Assembly: GCA_018398585.1 (NCBI GenBank)
Contig: JAGTTD010000018.1
Span: 4,285,501 to 4,349,500, forward strand
DNA length: 64,000 nucleotides
Reading direction: 5' to 3'
Source: Simmondsia chinensis
Lineage: Eukaryota; Streptophyta; Magnoliopsida; Caryophyllales; Simmondsiaceae
A program made the translations under genes and the position numbers. This document shows, piece after piece, positions 44,568 through 55,582 of the stretch. How positions within the stretch are numbered: the first letter of the stretch is position 1; each line of letters opens with the position of its first letter. The notes beneath the pieces are model-generated. The model was given only the letters and a program-made list of their open reading frames with translations, had not been told where the DNA came from and searched no databases.

Positions 44568-47500
44568 ACGTAATGGTCTCCGGTAACCCTTCTGTTTCAA
44601 CAATGCATCTCAACTTCTAGGAACCCCGCTCGGTAGACCGTCACACCCACCAGACACCATCACTTATGTCGGACCTCACTGACATCCCTTTGAGTCTCAA
44701 CCCTGCGTCTCAACTACCCAGGACATTCTCAGTGCCACAAGTCCTTCACAGTGTCGGCTAACTCTTAGGAGCAGACTGATATAGTCCTGCTCCAGAGCAA
44801 CACGCAGGGGCCACAAAGTCCCTTAGGTGCACCTCATGTTCGAAGCTGCTATCCTTATGGGGAACTCACGTGATCCCGCACAGGTAGCACGCCACTTACT
44901 CGAATGGGCAAACATCTAGTAGCATGCGTCGAACCTGGGTGCCCGTTGACAGCTGACAAACGGCCCCTACCTTTACCCTCTGACATGGTGTTGCCAAATC
45001 CATAAACGGGGTTGGTGCACACCACCGCTCACAAGAGGGCTCGAGCATGATGAGTGCTCTCACCGATTGAAGGTTGAACCCTACAAGCTGGAACGCTTCG
45101 ACATTGCGTCGCGCAGCACAAACGAGGGACCAAGCCTTTCTTGGATGGATTACGCGCATTGTCGGCCATCGGCCCACCACAATGTCTACGGAGCGTCCTA
45201 TTCATATGGAGACCTCATGACACCCTCATAGCTGCACCGAGGACCGCCCCCGTTACCGGGGTAAATCATTTAACACCACTATTTAGGGTCGGGTCACTTG
45301 ATGCCCCAAGCCCGACTTCAACGACCCGTGTCTCTCCTAACTGGGAAACTTTCGCAACCGGGACGTAACTTGCGACACAACGCGCAGCACAGCTTGTATT
45401 CAGCGCGCGACATGCTCTCATTCAAGAGCTCCCATACGCTCGCATTGAAATACACACTGGCGCTGGCTTGCACACAGCACACGACACTGGCGCTAATGCG
45501 GGTGTGTGTGTGTACGAAGCACAAAAGCTCGCAAACGCACCATGTCATGGTCCACAATAGGATCGTGACACTATGGCCTATATGTTGATCTCTTCTTCCT
45601 CCGGCTTCTGTGCGGGTTTCTTGCTAGTATAGCTACTCACAAATTTTGCTATTTGCTGCTAGTCGAAGCTATTATTTTACGATAAGGGTTCACGCTATTC
45701 ACTACTCTCTACTCATGTACGATTTAGACATGGGCTATTTACAGTACGTCCCAACCCAGTTAACGACCCGGGACTAGGAGCTTATGACTTATCTTTTCAC
45801 GATATGCTCCACCCCAGTCGATAACTAGAGGCTGCCATTAATTACTAAGTTAGAGGCTCTTATTTAATGGCAAGAACTTAAGTTAACTTGATAGATGTAC
45901 AAGTCGACAAAACCGCCCAAAAGTTCGAGTAAAAAGAACTACGGTGAAAACAAGAAGCTAAACATAGCCAGGGCATCAAGCAGGGGGCTCCCCCAAATAA
46001 CAATATTACCACCCTCGGACTAGGCATGTATTCCCAGAAGGGGCGCCCACGATAATGCATAAGGTTAAATTCGCTAATAAAAGCAACTAACCTAGCTCGG
46101 ATACCGTCAACAAGTGTGGCAGGGGATGCGCTAGTAGAGACGTTACCATCAACTCCTCAAGACTCAAGCTACCACTAACGAAATTAGCAAAAACTCTTTG
46201 GGAGCATCGCTATCCACCTTTAGGCTTGACTTCATGCAGTTGTTAAATGATGATGAACTCATAAAGAAATTGAGAAAGTAGAACTACGGTGTAAGGCAAT
46301 TCAAGGTATACTTGAAGATGTATACCTTGGCTAGGGGATTTGAGGAAACATACCAGGTTTCTGTTTATTGCGGAGGACATCTTCCGGCTTCTAGAATGTG
46401 GCTGCATATGTTTGTAATTGTAATCGAAAATAAAATGTTTCTTGGAACATCGGGCATTGTTTTTATTTATAAAACACAATGTAAGATTTCGATGAAGGTT
46501 TTCTGGTAGTGAAACACTAAATTGGCAACTAAAACCCTTTATTAAGTTATGCTTAAACATGGATCACCCTTGAATCTAAAAATATTTCCTAAGTGACCAG
46601 AGCGGACTAGTTGCAGTCAATTTTTGTCTTTGCTCCTTGATTAGAGCTTAATGATCTTCATTTCTCTCTCTGGTCCATGCTTATATTGAAGAGCATTTTT
46701 AATTATTATAATTCAGAAACTTCAATTAGATTGCAAATGTTGGTACGAAAATTAGACGACTAATAATGTTTGGTGTTGATCTTGATCTAAAATTCGAGTT
46801 AACGAGTCTGAAGTTCAAATAAATTTGATCAGGTTCCACCGGACTGCTCCAATTTGATCCCAATTAAACCAAGCTCGGCCTGTTCAACCGCCACCAAAAA
46901 CAAGCATTTTTCAAGTTTAGCCGCTTCAAACAAGCTTGGATGTGACTAAGTCCAGCTAGGTTTTAGCATGTTTTTGCGCACATGACTAAACTCACGTATA
47001 GCTATTAATCTATGAGGCAACACCTTGTTGAAAGGAATGATTTCAGTAGCAAACATAAAAAATTGGAATAAAACCTAACATGTCCCTGGTGCGTGTTTTG
47101 TTATAAACCTTTGTCTTATTGGATGAAGATTATAGGTTGATATCGGAAGTAGCTGCATCATATATTTATTAATAATTTTTGCCTAGTTGAAAAGATTATA
47201 GGATTTCAGGCATATGGTTAGCATTGGCCCAAGCAAACTCCTATGTTGAGCAAAATGGCGGCCACTTGAGCAAAGAAAGCCACTCAGCAATCACATCCAC
47301 ACATATGCTGGAACTCGTTGCTTCAAGTTGTAGACCTAAAGTCATAAACAAGCCCATGGCAAGGTATGTACCTAGTACCACCATATTCAAGCCGGCAATG
47401 ACCAGTCCAGCCATAAGCCCTTTTCAGGCAGATGTGTTTACCTATACACGTTACGTTTAGCCTAGTCCCTAGCTAGGGGTTGGAGACTTAACGCTCTTTA

Positions 47501-47611
47501 TGTGAATTATGTTCCTTATGTGATTGCCATTCCTTATATGATCTATGTTCTACCCAGTCCATAGCCAGCGATTGGGGGCTTGGTGTGCTTTAGGTAGTAT
47601 ATTTTGCCTTA

Positions 47612-48400
47612 GCCTATACCAGCTGGGGGCTTTTATGTTAAGTTAAATAAATTGTTTGTGTTAGGTTAAATAAATTGTTATGTGGTTTATTTTGACCCAG
47701 CCTTTACCGGCTGGGAGCTTGAGGTTACGTTACATAAGCTGTTTATTTAGTTTAAATGGTTTATTTTAACCCAGCCTTTAACAGCTGGGGGCTTTAAGTT
47801 GCGTTACGTAAATTGTTTATTTTAGTTTGAATGATTTATTTTATTAACCGAGCCTTTACCGGCTGGGGGCTTTTAGTTGCTTTACCTAAATTGTTTATTT
47901 TAGTTTGAATTGTTTGTTTTTATTAACCCAGCCTTTACCGGCTGGGGGTTTTTAGTTGCTTACTTAAATTGTTTATTTTAGTTTAAATAGTTTATTTTAA
48001 CCTAGCCTGTAACAGCTGGGGGCTTTAAGGTGCATTACGTAAATTTTTTTTTAGTTTGAATGGTTTGTTTTATTAACCCACCCTTTACCGGCTGGGAGCG
48101 TTTAGTTGCTTTACCTAAATTATTTATTTTAGTTTGAATGGTTTGTTTTATTAACCCAGCCTTGACCGGCTGGGGGTTTTTAGTTGTTTGCCTAAATTGT
48201 TTATTTTAGTTTGAATGGTTTGTTTTATTAACCCAGCCTTTACCGGCTAGGGGCTTTTAGTTGCTTACCTAAATTGTTTATTTTAGTTTGAATGGCTTGT
48301 TTTATTAACCCAGTCTTTACCGGCTGGGGACTTTTAGTTGTGTTATGTAAGCTACTCGTTTTAATTTGAATAATTTCTTTAATCACCCGCTGGGGAACTT
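47612..48400 (+). repeat. about 77-bp tandem array, roughly 11 units, each with a CCCAGCC/GGCTGGG hairpin
   Basis: Units start at about 47696, 47770, 47848, 47927, 48001, 48078, 48155, 48231 and 48308, with poorer copies at each end. Each has CCCAGCC-TTTACC-GGCTGGG followed by GGCTTTTAG, an ACCTAAATTGTTTATTTTAG segment and a TTTGAATGGTTTGTTTTATTAA-type segment. The hairpin arms are the best conserved part. Confidence 0.93.
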
Positions 48401-48540
48401 TCTACTAAGATAGACCTCCACCAATTAAAAACTTCACATGAGGTCACCAGTAATATGGCTTAAACCAGTCTTTACTTGCATGAAGACTGACAGTTGCAGT
48501 TTGCTCTCAGCCATACTAAGAGCATAAAGCCATAACCAGC

Positions 48541-48895
48541 GGTACGCTCTCACCAGCTGAGAGTCCGCGATTGTGTAAGTCCCGCCTAACATCGGGACTG
48601 GCGGTACACTCTCACCAGCTGAGAGTCCATGTTTATGTACGTCCCACCTAACATCGGGACTGGCGGTACACTCTCACCAGCTGAGGGTCCACGTCTGTAT
48701 ACGTCCCACCTAGCATCGAGACTGGCGGTACACTCTCACTAGCTGAGAGTCCGCGTTTGTATGTGCCCCACCTAACATCGGGGTGGTTGTGTGTCCCACT
48801 TAACATCGGGCCGGGCGGTAAACTCTCACCGGCTTGAGAGTCCGCAGTTGTGTGCCCCACCTTACATCGGGGCTGATGGTAAAACTCAGTCAAGC
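48541..48895 (+). repeat. 62-bp tandem array, five to six units, two hairpins per unit
   Basis: Each unit carries CTCTCA-CCAGC-TGAGAG and, about 14 bases later, GTCCC-(A/G)CCTAACAT-CGGGAC. In the last unit GTCCC/GGGAC appears as GCCCC/GGGGC, a change on both arms that keeps pairing. The units end GGCGGTA. Confidence 0.93.
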
Positions 48896-49937
48896 CATAG
48901 ACCCTTCTCAGGCAGACAAGCCACATTTAGGCTATAAGCCCTCCTCAAGCAGGCATTACTTAGACATGACCATGAGCCTTCCCAAGCAGATAAGACGTAT
49001 TTGAGCCATAAACGCCTCTTTGACAGGCGATTTGCGCTCCAACCGGTATTGGCACCCGAGTTACGCATCAGCCGAAATTAAAACGAGTAATACACTCCGA
49101 TAGTCGTAATATACTCTGACCCAGCCTACGGCCGGGGGCTAGGAATTAGAAACATTCATAATGCATTCCGCCTTAGGAGTTAAAAATATTCGCAATACAT
49201 TTCAATCCAGCCTACGGCTGGCGGCTAAGGATTAAAAATACTCACGGCATGCCTTATCTTAGTTCACAAGTGAGAATTTGGAGACTAAATTTATGGTCAT
49301 TCATAACTTGGCCCGACGGCCAAAACTTGACAAAATCTTAAAATTGACCACTCCAAATGACTGCTCTAAGAAATTAAGTAAAACAACGCCTCCAATCGGG
49401 AATACAATTCCTAGAGGCAACGCTAAAAGTTAACAAGTTAGGTAGAACAATGACTCCAAAGGCCGTTGTTCGACTGTGAACAATGCCTTCAATCAGGAAT
49501 ACAATTCCTAAAGACCATACCAAGAATTAACAAATAGGATGGGATAATGCTCACATTAACTACTTACGCAAGGAAGTATAGGCATCTTCCTGCACCTTGC
49601 CATAGGAAGAACAAGAAAACATGATCCTTAAAAAGCTGGAGTCCTCTGAGCCCTAAAACAAATCCCAAAAGCTAAAAACATTTGTCAACAAAAAGCACAG
49701 AACCAATTGCTCGAGTAAAACCGCAACCAAAAAAAAAAATAAATAAATACGGATGGATAAGCCAAAACAATGTTCACTTAGAAGGACCTCACAGGTAACG
49801 CCTATAAAATTCCTCACAACGGATAACGTTCATCAATAAAATCTTGACAGTCCACATGTTGTCAAAGCATTTGGATGTTGTACACTCCACGACCAAATGT
49901 GAATAGGTCCCATTCGCCCATGGAGTGAGGGCCTAAC

Positions 49938-50898
49938 TGTAGTAGATAAAAATAACCAAATTAGTATTAAAATAAGATAACAAAATAATAACAAAAATTA
50001 GAAATAATTTTATTTATTTTTCTCTCTCTCCCACGTGCTCCCTCCTTTCTCTCTCCTCTCTCCTCACTTTTTTCCTTCCCCATGTCTCCTTTCTCTTTCC
50101 TCCCACCCCTACCATGCTCTCTCTCCTCACACCCTTAACCATCTCTCCTCACTCAACCGCCTACGTACTCTCTCTCCCACCGCCTCTGCTGCCTCTACCG
50201 CCCACCATCTCTCTCTCCCCTACCGCCGGTACCAACAACCTTGCCAGCACCAACCACAACTGCGGGCCACCACCACGGTACCCACCCTACCGCTTGGCTA
50301 TCACCACTACTGCTTGCCGGTACCACCACTCCAATACCGCCAGAGCCTATCCGGCACCGCCACCACTAGCTACCGCCTAGCCACCGGTGTTGCCTAGCCA
50401 CCAGTGCCGCCTGACTCGTCTCGGTACTGCCGTCACCATCCCATGACCTCCTTCTCCTTTCTCTTCTATAAATACCCCTTTTCCCTCTTCACAAGGGGGA
50501 AGGAGGCTACACGTACTTCTCACCCCACTCTCTCTCTTCTTTTTCTCTCTCCTCTTGCTTCGGCCACGCTCTGGCCACCTTGTCGGTACTCCTTTTCCTC
50601 TATCTCTCTCCAGGCCTATAAGGCCACTGTGTCGGCCACCAGCCACCAAGGACCCCCTCTCCATATATGATAAGTATTTATTATTGTTTATTTTACGCTA
50701 TTTACTTATCATTTGTTATTATTATGCCTTTACTAATTTAGGCATCGGAGGGGTCTCCCGCTGGCAAACCCGTGGGTCCCTCTAACGGCCTCCTTCGTTT
50801 TGCAGGGGATATCAAGTCAAACGCTAGCTGCTGCTTTCTCAGCGAGGGCTTGAGCTCGGTCCTCATTCTAAAGAACCTAACCAAAAATCCCCAAAACA
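49938..50898 (+). repeat. gypsy-like LARD 3' LTR, 961 bp
   Basis: Starts TGTAGTAGATAAAAATAACC, ends CCCAAAACA, and is colinear with the 5' LTR apart from small deletions, mainly in the ACC-rich part near 39980-40030. The TATA box TATAAATA is at 50467-50474. Confidence 0.9.
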
Positions 50899-52099
50899 AT
50901 TTCATTTATTTTTAATTAATAAATTCTCAAATGTACAAATTTATCTCATGAATATATAATTTGGTAAAATAATTTATTAATCTTATTAATAAATAAATCA
51001 TCTAATGCATTATGTTTAAAAAATTAATTATTCATCTTATAAACAAATTATTCATCTCATGAATTCATTTAAAATATTTTTAACCGGTATACTTCTGGAG
51101 GCTTGAGAGGGACCTTAGAAATAACTCAATTCTAGTTTCAAATAGGTCAAATATAATTATCAATACTTTGATAATATTGATTACCATTTAGTAAATTTAA
51201 TTTCACTAAATAAATATTACTGCACTATAGAATTAAATATAATTATTCCATAATTTCTAAATAACTTTTATTTGTGATAATTAACCACTTTATTAGATAT
51301 TCATGAGGAGAAAAAAAAAAAAAAACTAATATCGCTAATTTTCTCACATCTTTCACTGTAGTTCCCAACTTACCCTTCTTGAACAATTCATTAATACAGA
51401 AACTAAGTTCTGTACTAATTCTAAATTTCAAACATATGAAATGCTTTGGCCGAAGATTTTTGAATATGTTCTCATATTCGCGAATTAACCAAGGGAATAG
51501 CTGTATATCATAAGAGACTATAGGTTCCATGTAAAAAATCAGTTCCCGCTACACTTCATGCCGTTGCTTAACGCACGTAATATTTAAGTCACACATTGTG
51601 ACTAATCTTTTTAGCACATCAAAGCAACGAACAATCCACGCACGAGTTCAGAATATTTTTTAGATTTAGAGTTATCATCTTACGGAATTAATTATTTTTG
51701 ATAGCAGTAAATAAACAAGTAATTAAGTCAGTCTTGCTCAGTGTTCCAATTATATAGACAACACCAGTATAAAAATTTTAGATGTTTATCCACACGATCA
51801 AGACAAGTCATCCAAATTATCGTATTATGGTCTTATCAGACACGTTGTCCAAACTTATCATCGACTATGAACATATCCTTTGACAACATACCACTAATTT
51901 GATTTAAGTCAATATGTGCTCAATCTCATTGATCACTTAAGTCAAACTTGACAAGTCATTTTGGACTACGTCCATCTTATGGAACATATTAGAGAATAAC
52001 ACATATTTGACTTGTAAAACATAATTAGTCAATAAATAAATAGAACAATTTTTATTTAATTAACCAAATGATTGGGTTTTCAGGATAACGATTCCAACA

Positions 52100-53364
52100 C
52101 CGAGTTTCCTAAACCTGTTGCAACCAAAGCATGATCCTGATCTAGGAAGGGGTTCCCAGAGTGGCGGTTTATGGCTGCCTCTTTATGTAGTAAAACTGTT
52201 TTTATTTGTTCAAAAGTATAGTAGGGAGAGTTTTGGTGTATAAAAGTAGCAAAAGCAAAGTATTCTTAAGGAATTCCATATAAAATACATTATGTGAGTT
52301 CTCTATTAGAAATTGGGGAGTCAATGGCAGTGAGATTGTCCGCAATAGATTTAAGCTCAAAGAGGTATACATCCATTGTTTTGCCAGTTTTATGTGTTTG
52401 GTCAATTGGGATCGGAGATCAAACACTTTGGCTAACGAGTGATCCCAACGCTTGGCCAGGGCATCCCACATTGCTTTAGAGGTAAGGTGCTGAACTATGT
52501 CATTTATGAGAGTCGGGAAAGAGTGGCGGTTTTGATCTGTACATACCCATGTTGTATGTTCAGAGTTAGGGTAAGTTGATCCATTTGAGAGCACGATTTG
52601 GGTAGGGGGGACAAGGATGGGTCACATCATTATAGCCCTGAAGTTGATGGGCTAATAGGAGCATGTTAAATTGTTCCCACCAACCGAGGTAGTCGGTCGC
52701 TGTTTCAAGTTTTATTGTCACCATATTTGTGATACTAGATAGGGGAAGTAGAACTAGGGAGCGATTGTATTGATTTTGTTAATTAAAGTTAGCATTAAAT
52801 GAATATTGGTGAAGTGGGGATGTGGGGGCCGCAGCACTCAGGTATGGCCCGAGCGCAGGTAGGGCGATAGTAGTGTTGGGGTTGATGCCAGAACTAGATG
52901 TGTCGGTGCCCAATGATGATGCGGGAAAGACGGGTGGGGGATTGACTAGAGGGGGGAAAGAAGAGGAGATGCTCGAGACAAACGTCGGTGTCACTGTTGG
53001 CCACCCGAGGATGGTGGTGTATTTGAGATGGCGACATCGGTATCCACTGTCCTATGGAGAGATGACCCCGATGCTATGGGTCCGACCATGGGAGGATCAG
53101 CCACCACCGGATTGGCAGCAACCAGACGACCGCAATGGGAGTTCCAGTCTCTTGGGGTGATCAGTGGTGTTTGGGGGGGGGGGGGGATTGGATACAACAT
53201 TAGCATAGGACCGATTAGGCTTCAACCTTTAATTAAAAAAAAAAAATCAAAGAATTCGAGGAAATTTAACCAAAAAAAAAAAGAAAAGAAAGAAAGGTAA
53301 TAGAGAACTCATATTAAAAGCATAGAAGAATTAAACAATGAAAAAAGAAATAAAGATTAGCAAT
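52100..53364 (-). pseudogene. copia-3 gag remnant (minus strand)
   Basis: Reading leftward from the primer site, the frame has a Pro/Ser-rich N-terminus, then NMVTIKLETATDYLGWWEQF and LLAHQLQGY near 52640-52730, a UBN2-type gag signature. It continues with AMWDALAKRWDHSLAKVFDLRSQL at about 52400-52480. Frame changes fall at about 52780 and 52600, and stops occur in the C-terminal half. A G run at 53169-53182 interrupts the N-terminal part. The sequence stops at 52100 where the solo LTR entered and continues at 38828. Confidence 0.82.
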
Positions 53365-53377
53365 GGCTCTTATACCA
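53365..53377 (-). promoter_or_regulatory. copia-3 primer-binding site
   Basis: The minus strand reads TGGTATAAGAGCC, one base from TGGTATCAGAGCC. It lies two bases from the LTR end and fixes the minus orientation of copia-3. Confidence 0.82.
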
Positions 53378-53379
53378 TA

Positions 53380-54067
53380 TGAAACTATATAAATGTTAGG
53401 GTTATTTATGCAAAAGGTCCCTGCGCTTTGCCTATTTTGTCAATTTGGTCCTTGTTCTTTTAGTTGTGTCAATTTAGTCCATGAACAATTCAAAATGTGT
53501 CAATTTAGTACTTTGGTCAAATTTAAGTAAAGTTAATGACGTAATTTTGAATTAAAAAATTATGTTAGATGTAAGCAACTTATTACATATTCATCCATTT
53601 ATTCAATTTAACCTAATTTGTGGCCGAACCATTAAAAATTCATTAAAAACTTAACACAAATTTTTCTCCAATGACCAAATTGACACATCTTGAATTGCAT
53701 AGGGACTAAATTAACACAATTAAAAGTACAAGAACTAAGTTGACATAATGAACAAAGTACAAGGGCTTTTAGCGTAAATAACCCTAAATGTTATTAATTG
53801 AATGAAATGAAAGGATAATACAATAGGCCTTTATATAGGCAAATATAGAGAGAGGAAAAAGACATGGATTGGCATTAAAGTTAACCTAATCCCATGGGTA
53901 GTAAGATTAATGTAGACTAGGGAGATTACACAGAATCAAGGGCGATTACATAACACTAATCTACTATTATCCTATAATACTAGATACATAATTAGATGTA
54001 TTTTTTGGGTACCTATAGCCTTGCCATTATAAGATATCTAAAATTTAATAGTATCCAAGGGTATTCA
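53380..54067 (-). repeat. copia-3 5' LTR, interrupted by a MITE
   Basis: On the minus strand it runs from TGAATACC to AGTTTCA, with TGAA/TTCA ends. A TATATAA box corresponds to 53831-53837. Without the MITE the LTR is about 290 bp. The outer end is inferred from the short inverted terminus, and no second LTR is present in the window to confirm it. Confidence 0.6.
53399..53784. mobile_element. Mutator-like MITE, 386 bp
   Basis: Terminal inverted repeats begin GGGTTATTTATGC and, from the other end, GGGTTATTTACGC, and stay related for about 100 bases. The 9-bp flanks are TAAATGTTA on both sides (53390-53398 and 53785-53793), a perfect duplication of the length typical for Mutator-like elements. 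It has no coding capacity. It lies within the copia-3 LTR between the TATA box and the primer site. Confidence 0.92.
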
Positions 54068-54262
54068 ATGATAATTCATTGGTTTTACAATAAAAACTTT
54101 TCAAAATACAAGACGTAAGAACCAACTTATGTTCTCTCATGGCCTCAGATGTTCGTCATGAACCATCATATAACGTCTATAACACAAACAATGTAGCAGT
54201 AGCAACAACATAGCTGAGATCCACAATTTTATAACGCGAATGATAAGTAAAACGAGAAAACT
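54068..54262. other. 3' flank of the receptor-kinase pseudogene
   Basis: Short AT-rich stretch between the copia-3 LTR and the stop codon of the kinase exon on the minus strand. It is presumably the old 3' untranslated region. Confidence 0.5.
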
Positions 54263-54630
54263 TTAATGTCTTCTATGGGTTGCAATGAGGAGGTTTCTTG
54301 CAGATTGCAACTCTGATACGACATCTCTCATTTTCAATCGCTCTTGAGGTAACTCCACAGAGCATGCCACCCCAATCTTAATTACACATGCAATGCATTC
54401 CATTTTGTAGTATGTGCTGTTGCTTGTGTTTGCATTTTCATCAATTCGAAGTTTTGGGTCGACGATTCATTTCACATAGTTAGGTAGAGACATCTTTGCA
54501 TAATTATGAAGGTTCAAGCCTTCTTGGAAAATACTGTCAGCGGGTCTTTTCCCTATCATCATCTCTAGTAGAAGGATTCCACAGCTATACAAATAACCCT
54601 CTAGAGACAATTGACTTCACAATCCATAAT
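54263..54630 (-). pseudogene. LRR receptor kinase, exon 2 (end of kinase domain)
   Basis: The minus strand from the splice acceptor (TTCACAG at 54631-54637) encodes DYGL then a stop, then SQLSLEGYLYSCGILLLEMM, IGKRPADSIFQEGLNLHNYA and, after a second stop, IVDPKLRI. It ends ACVIKIGVACSVELPQERLK, MRDVVSELQSARNLL and a terminal stop at 54263. This matches the C-lobe of Xa21/EFR-type kinases (GDVYSYGILLLEM, GKRPTD, VDP, RIGVACS..ERM). The two in-frame stops make it non-functional. Confidence 0.9.
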
Positions 54631-55582
54631 CTGTGAATAAATTGTAGTCCAAGATCGTTAGCGAAGAGAAGAAAATATTAAAAAGGAATAAGCATAACTA
54701 AATAACCTTATGAAGGTCTATTTTGCACAATGGTAGTGTATGACACATAATCTTGTGGTTTTTGCTGATGGTGTATCAAACACACTGTAATCGGCTACGC
54801 TTAATTTTGTCTTTTTAAGGACATATGGTTGTCTCAAGTTTAATATTTGCAAATATTTAAATGAAATGTATCCAGTTAGGATTTTAACATATATTTAGTA
54901 GTATCTATAATGATATATATATATATGTATATATGCATTACGGAGGTCCATTAGGGAATTTACCACTTAGAATATGTTGAAAGTTCAATACATACAATTA
55001 GGTGTCATGTAATTTTAAAATTTATGGCCTAAGTACCCTCCCGCAAGACTCCTTTAGATTTTTTGCTGGAATTTGATGAATTTTAGTAGAAAATTTTATA
55101 TAAAATATGATTTCAACAATTTATATATACCACATCAACTTTGATGGCAAAATTGGTTACACTAAATCAAAAATTCATGGTAGTCCTATGGAAAGAACCA
55201 ATCACAAATCATGCCAACACTTTCCACCCAAAGCTTAAAAGATATTAATAGTGGTTGGCTATATATTTTTGAAGACATGTAAGAGGGTAGCATTTTTTTG
55301 GCAAATATTAATCGCGTGTTAGCCCAAGATACACGACTGAAAATTTTTTTAAACTCCAGAGCACCTTATTTCATGTGCCGAAATGTTAGGATGCTTATCT
55401 AATAATAAAGGAAGCAAAGGACAATGTGACTAGCTAATTCCCCTACAATAGTATCACGACATAATGACTAATTCAAAATTCGTTATGTAATGTAATGTTC
55501 TTTACTTTATTCCATGGTGCTTAATCTAGTAAGCTATAATAACGTTTGATGTCTAAGTAAGGGGTATTTTTGTTGAAGTTAC
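54631..55582 (-). other. intron of the LRR receptor-kinase pseudogene
   Basis: The donor GTAACTT follows CCAG at 55583, and the acceptor TTCACAG precedes exon 2. An intron directly after the GYAAP codons is characteristic of this kinase subfamily. It holds an AT microsatellite near 54916-54934 but no gene. Confidence 0.85.

Larger units (their letters stand above)
40647..49937 (+). other. gypsy-like LARD interior, non-coding and hairpin-rich
   Basis: No frame longer than about 100 codons and no retroelement domain. The first 1.5 kb is AT-rich. From 42200 to 49300 come short palindromic repeats of four types, described separately, together with many GCTGGGGGCTT-like words. A purine-rich GGAGTGAGGGCC tract precedes the 3' LTR. 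Confidence 0.75.
39576..50898 (+). mobile_element. non-coding Ty3/gypsy-like LARD, 11.3 kb
   Basis: LTRs at 39576-40629 and 49938-50898 flank 9.3 kb with no gag or pol. The site after the first LTR, TTGGCACCGTCTGTGG, is one transition away from a leader sequence frequent in plant Ty3/gypsy elements (TTGGCGCCGTCTGTGG). Flanks are ATTTA and ATTTC (four of five match). The interior is dominated by several families of short hairpin-forming repeats. It sits inside a solo LTR that is itself inside copia-3, making it the youngest of that stack. Assignment to gypsy rests on the primer site and size. Confidence 0.8.
38829..52099. mobile_element. second solo LTR of the large-LTR family, split by a gypsy-like element
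   Basis: Starts TGTTGGAAAAATTTAA at 38829 and ends GATTCCAACA at 52099. Flanks are CCAAG and CCGAG (four of five match). Removing the nested element at 39576-50898 leaves about 1.95 kb that is colinear with 31252-33442, most clearly from 50899 onward against 32241-33442. It lies between gag and protease sequence of copia-3, so it inserted into that element. Confidence 0.75.

Noticed and set aside
44896..45588. Overlapping frames of 75 to 96 codons on both strands
   Set aside because: Located in the non-coding gypsy-like LARD interior; no domain, and both strands are equally open because of local GC richness.
47612..48895. Regularly spaced palindromic repeats resembling a CRISPR array
   Set aside because: The host is a plant, the linkers are themselves repeated instead of unique, and no cas genes exist. 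This is a tandem array in a retroelement.
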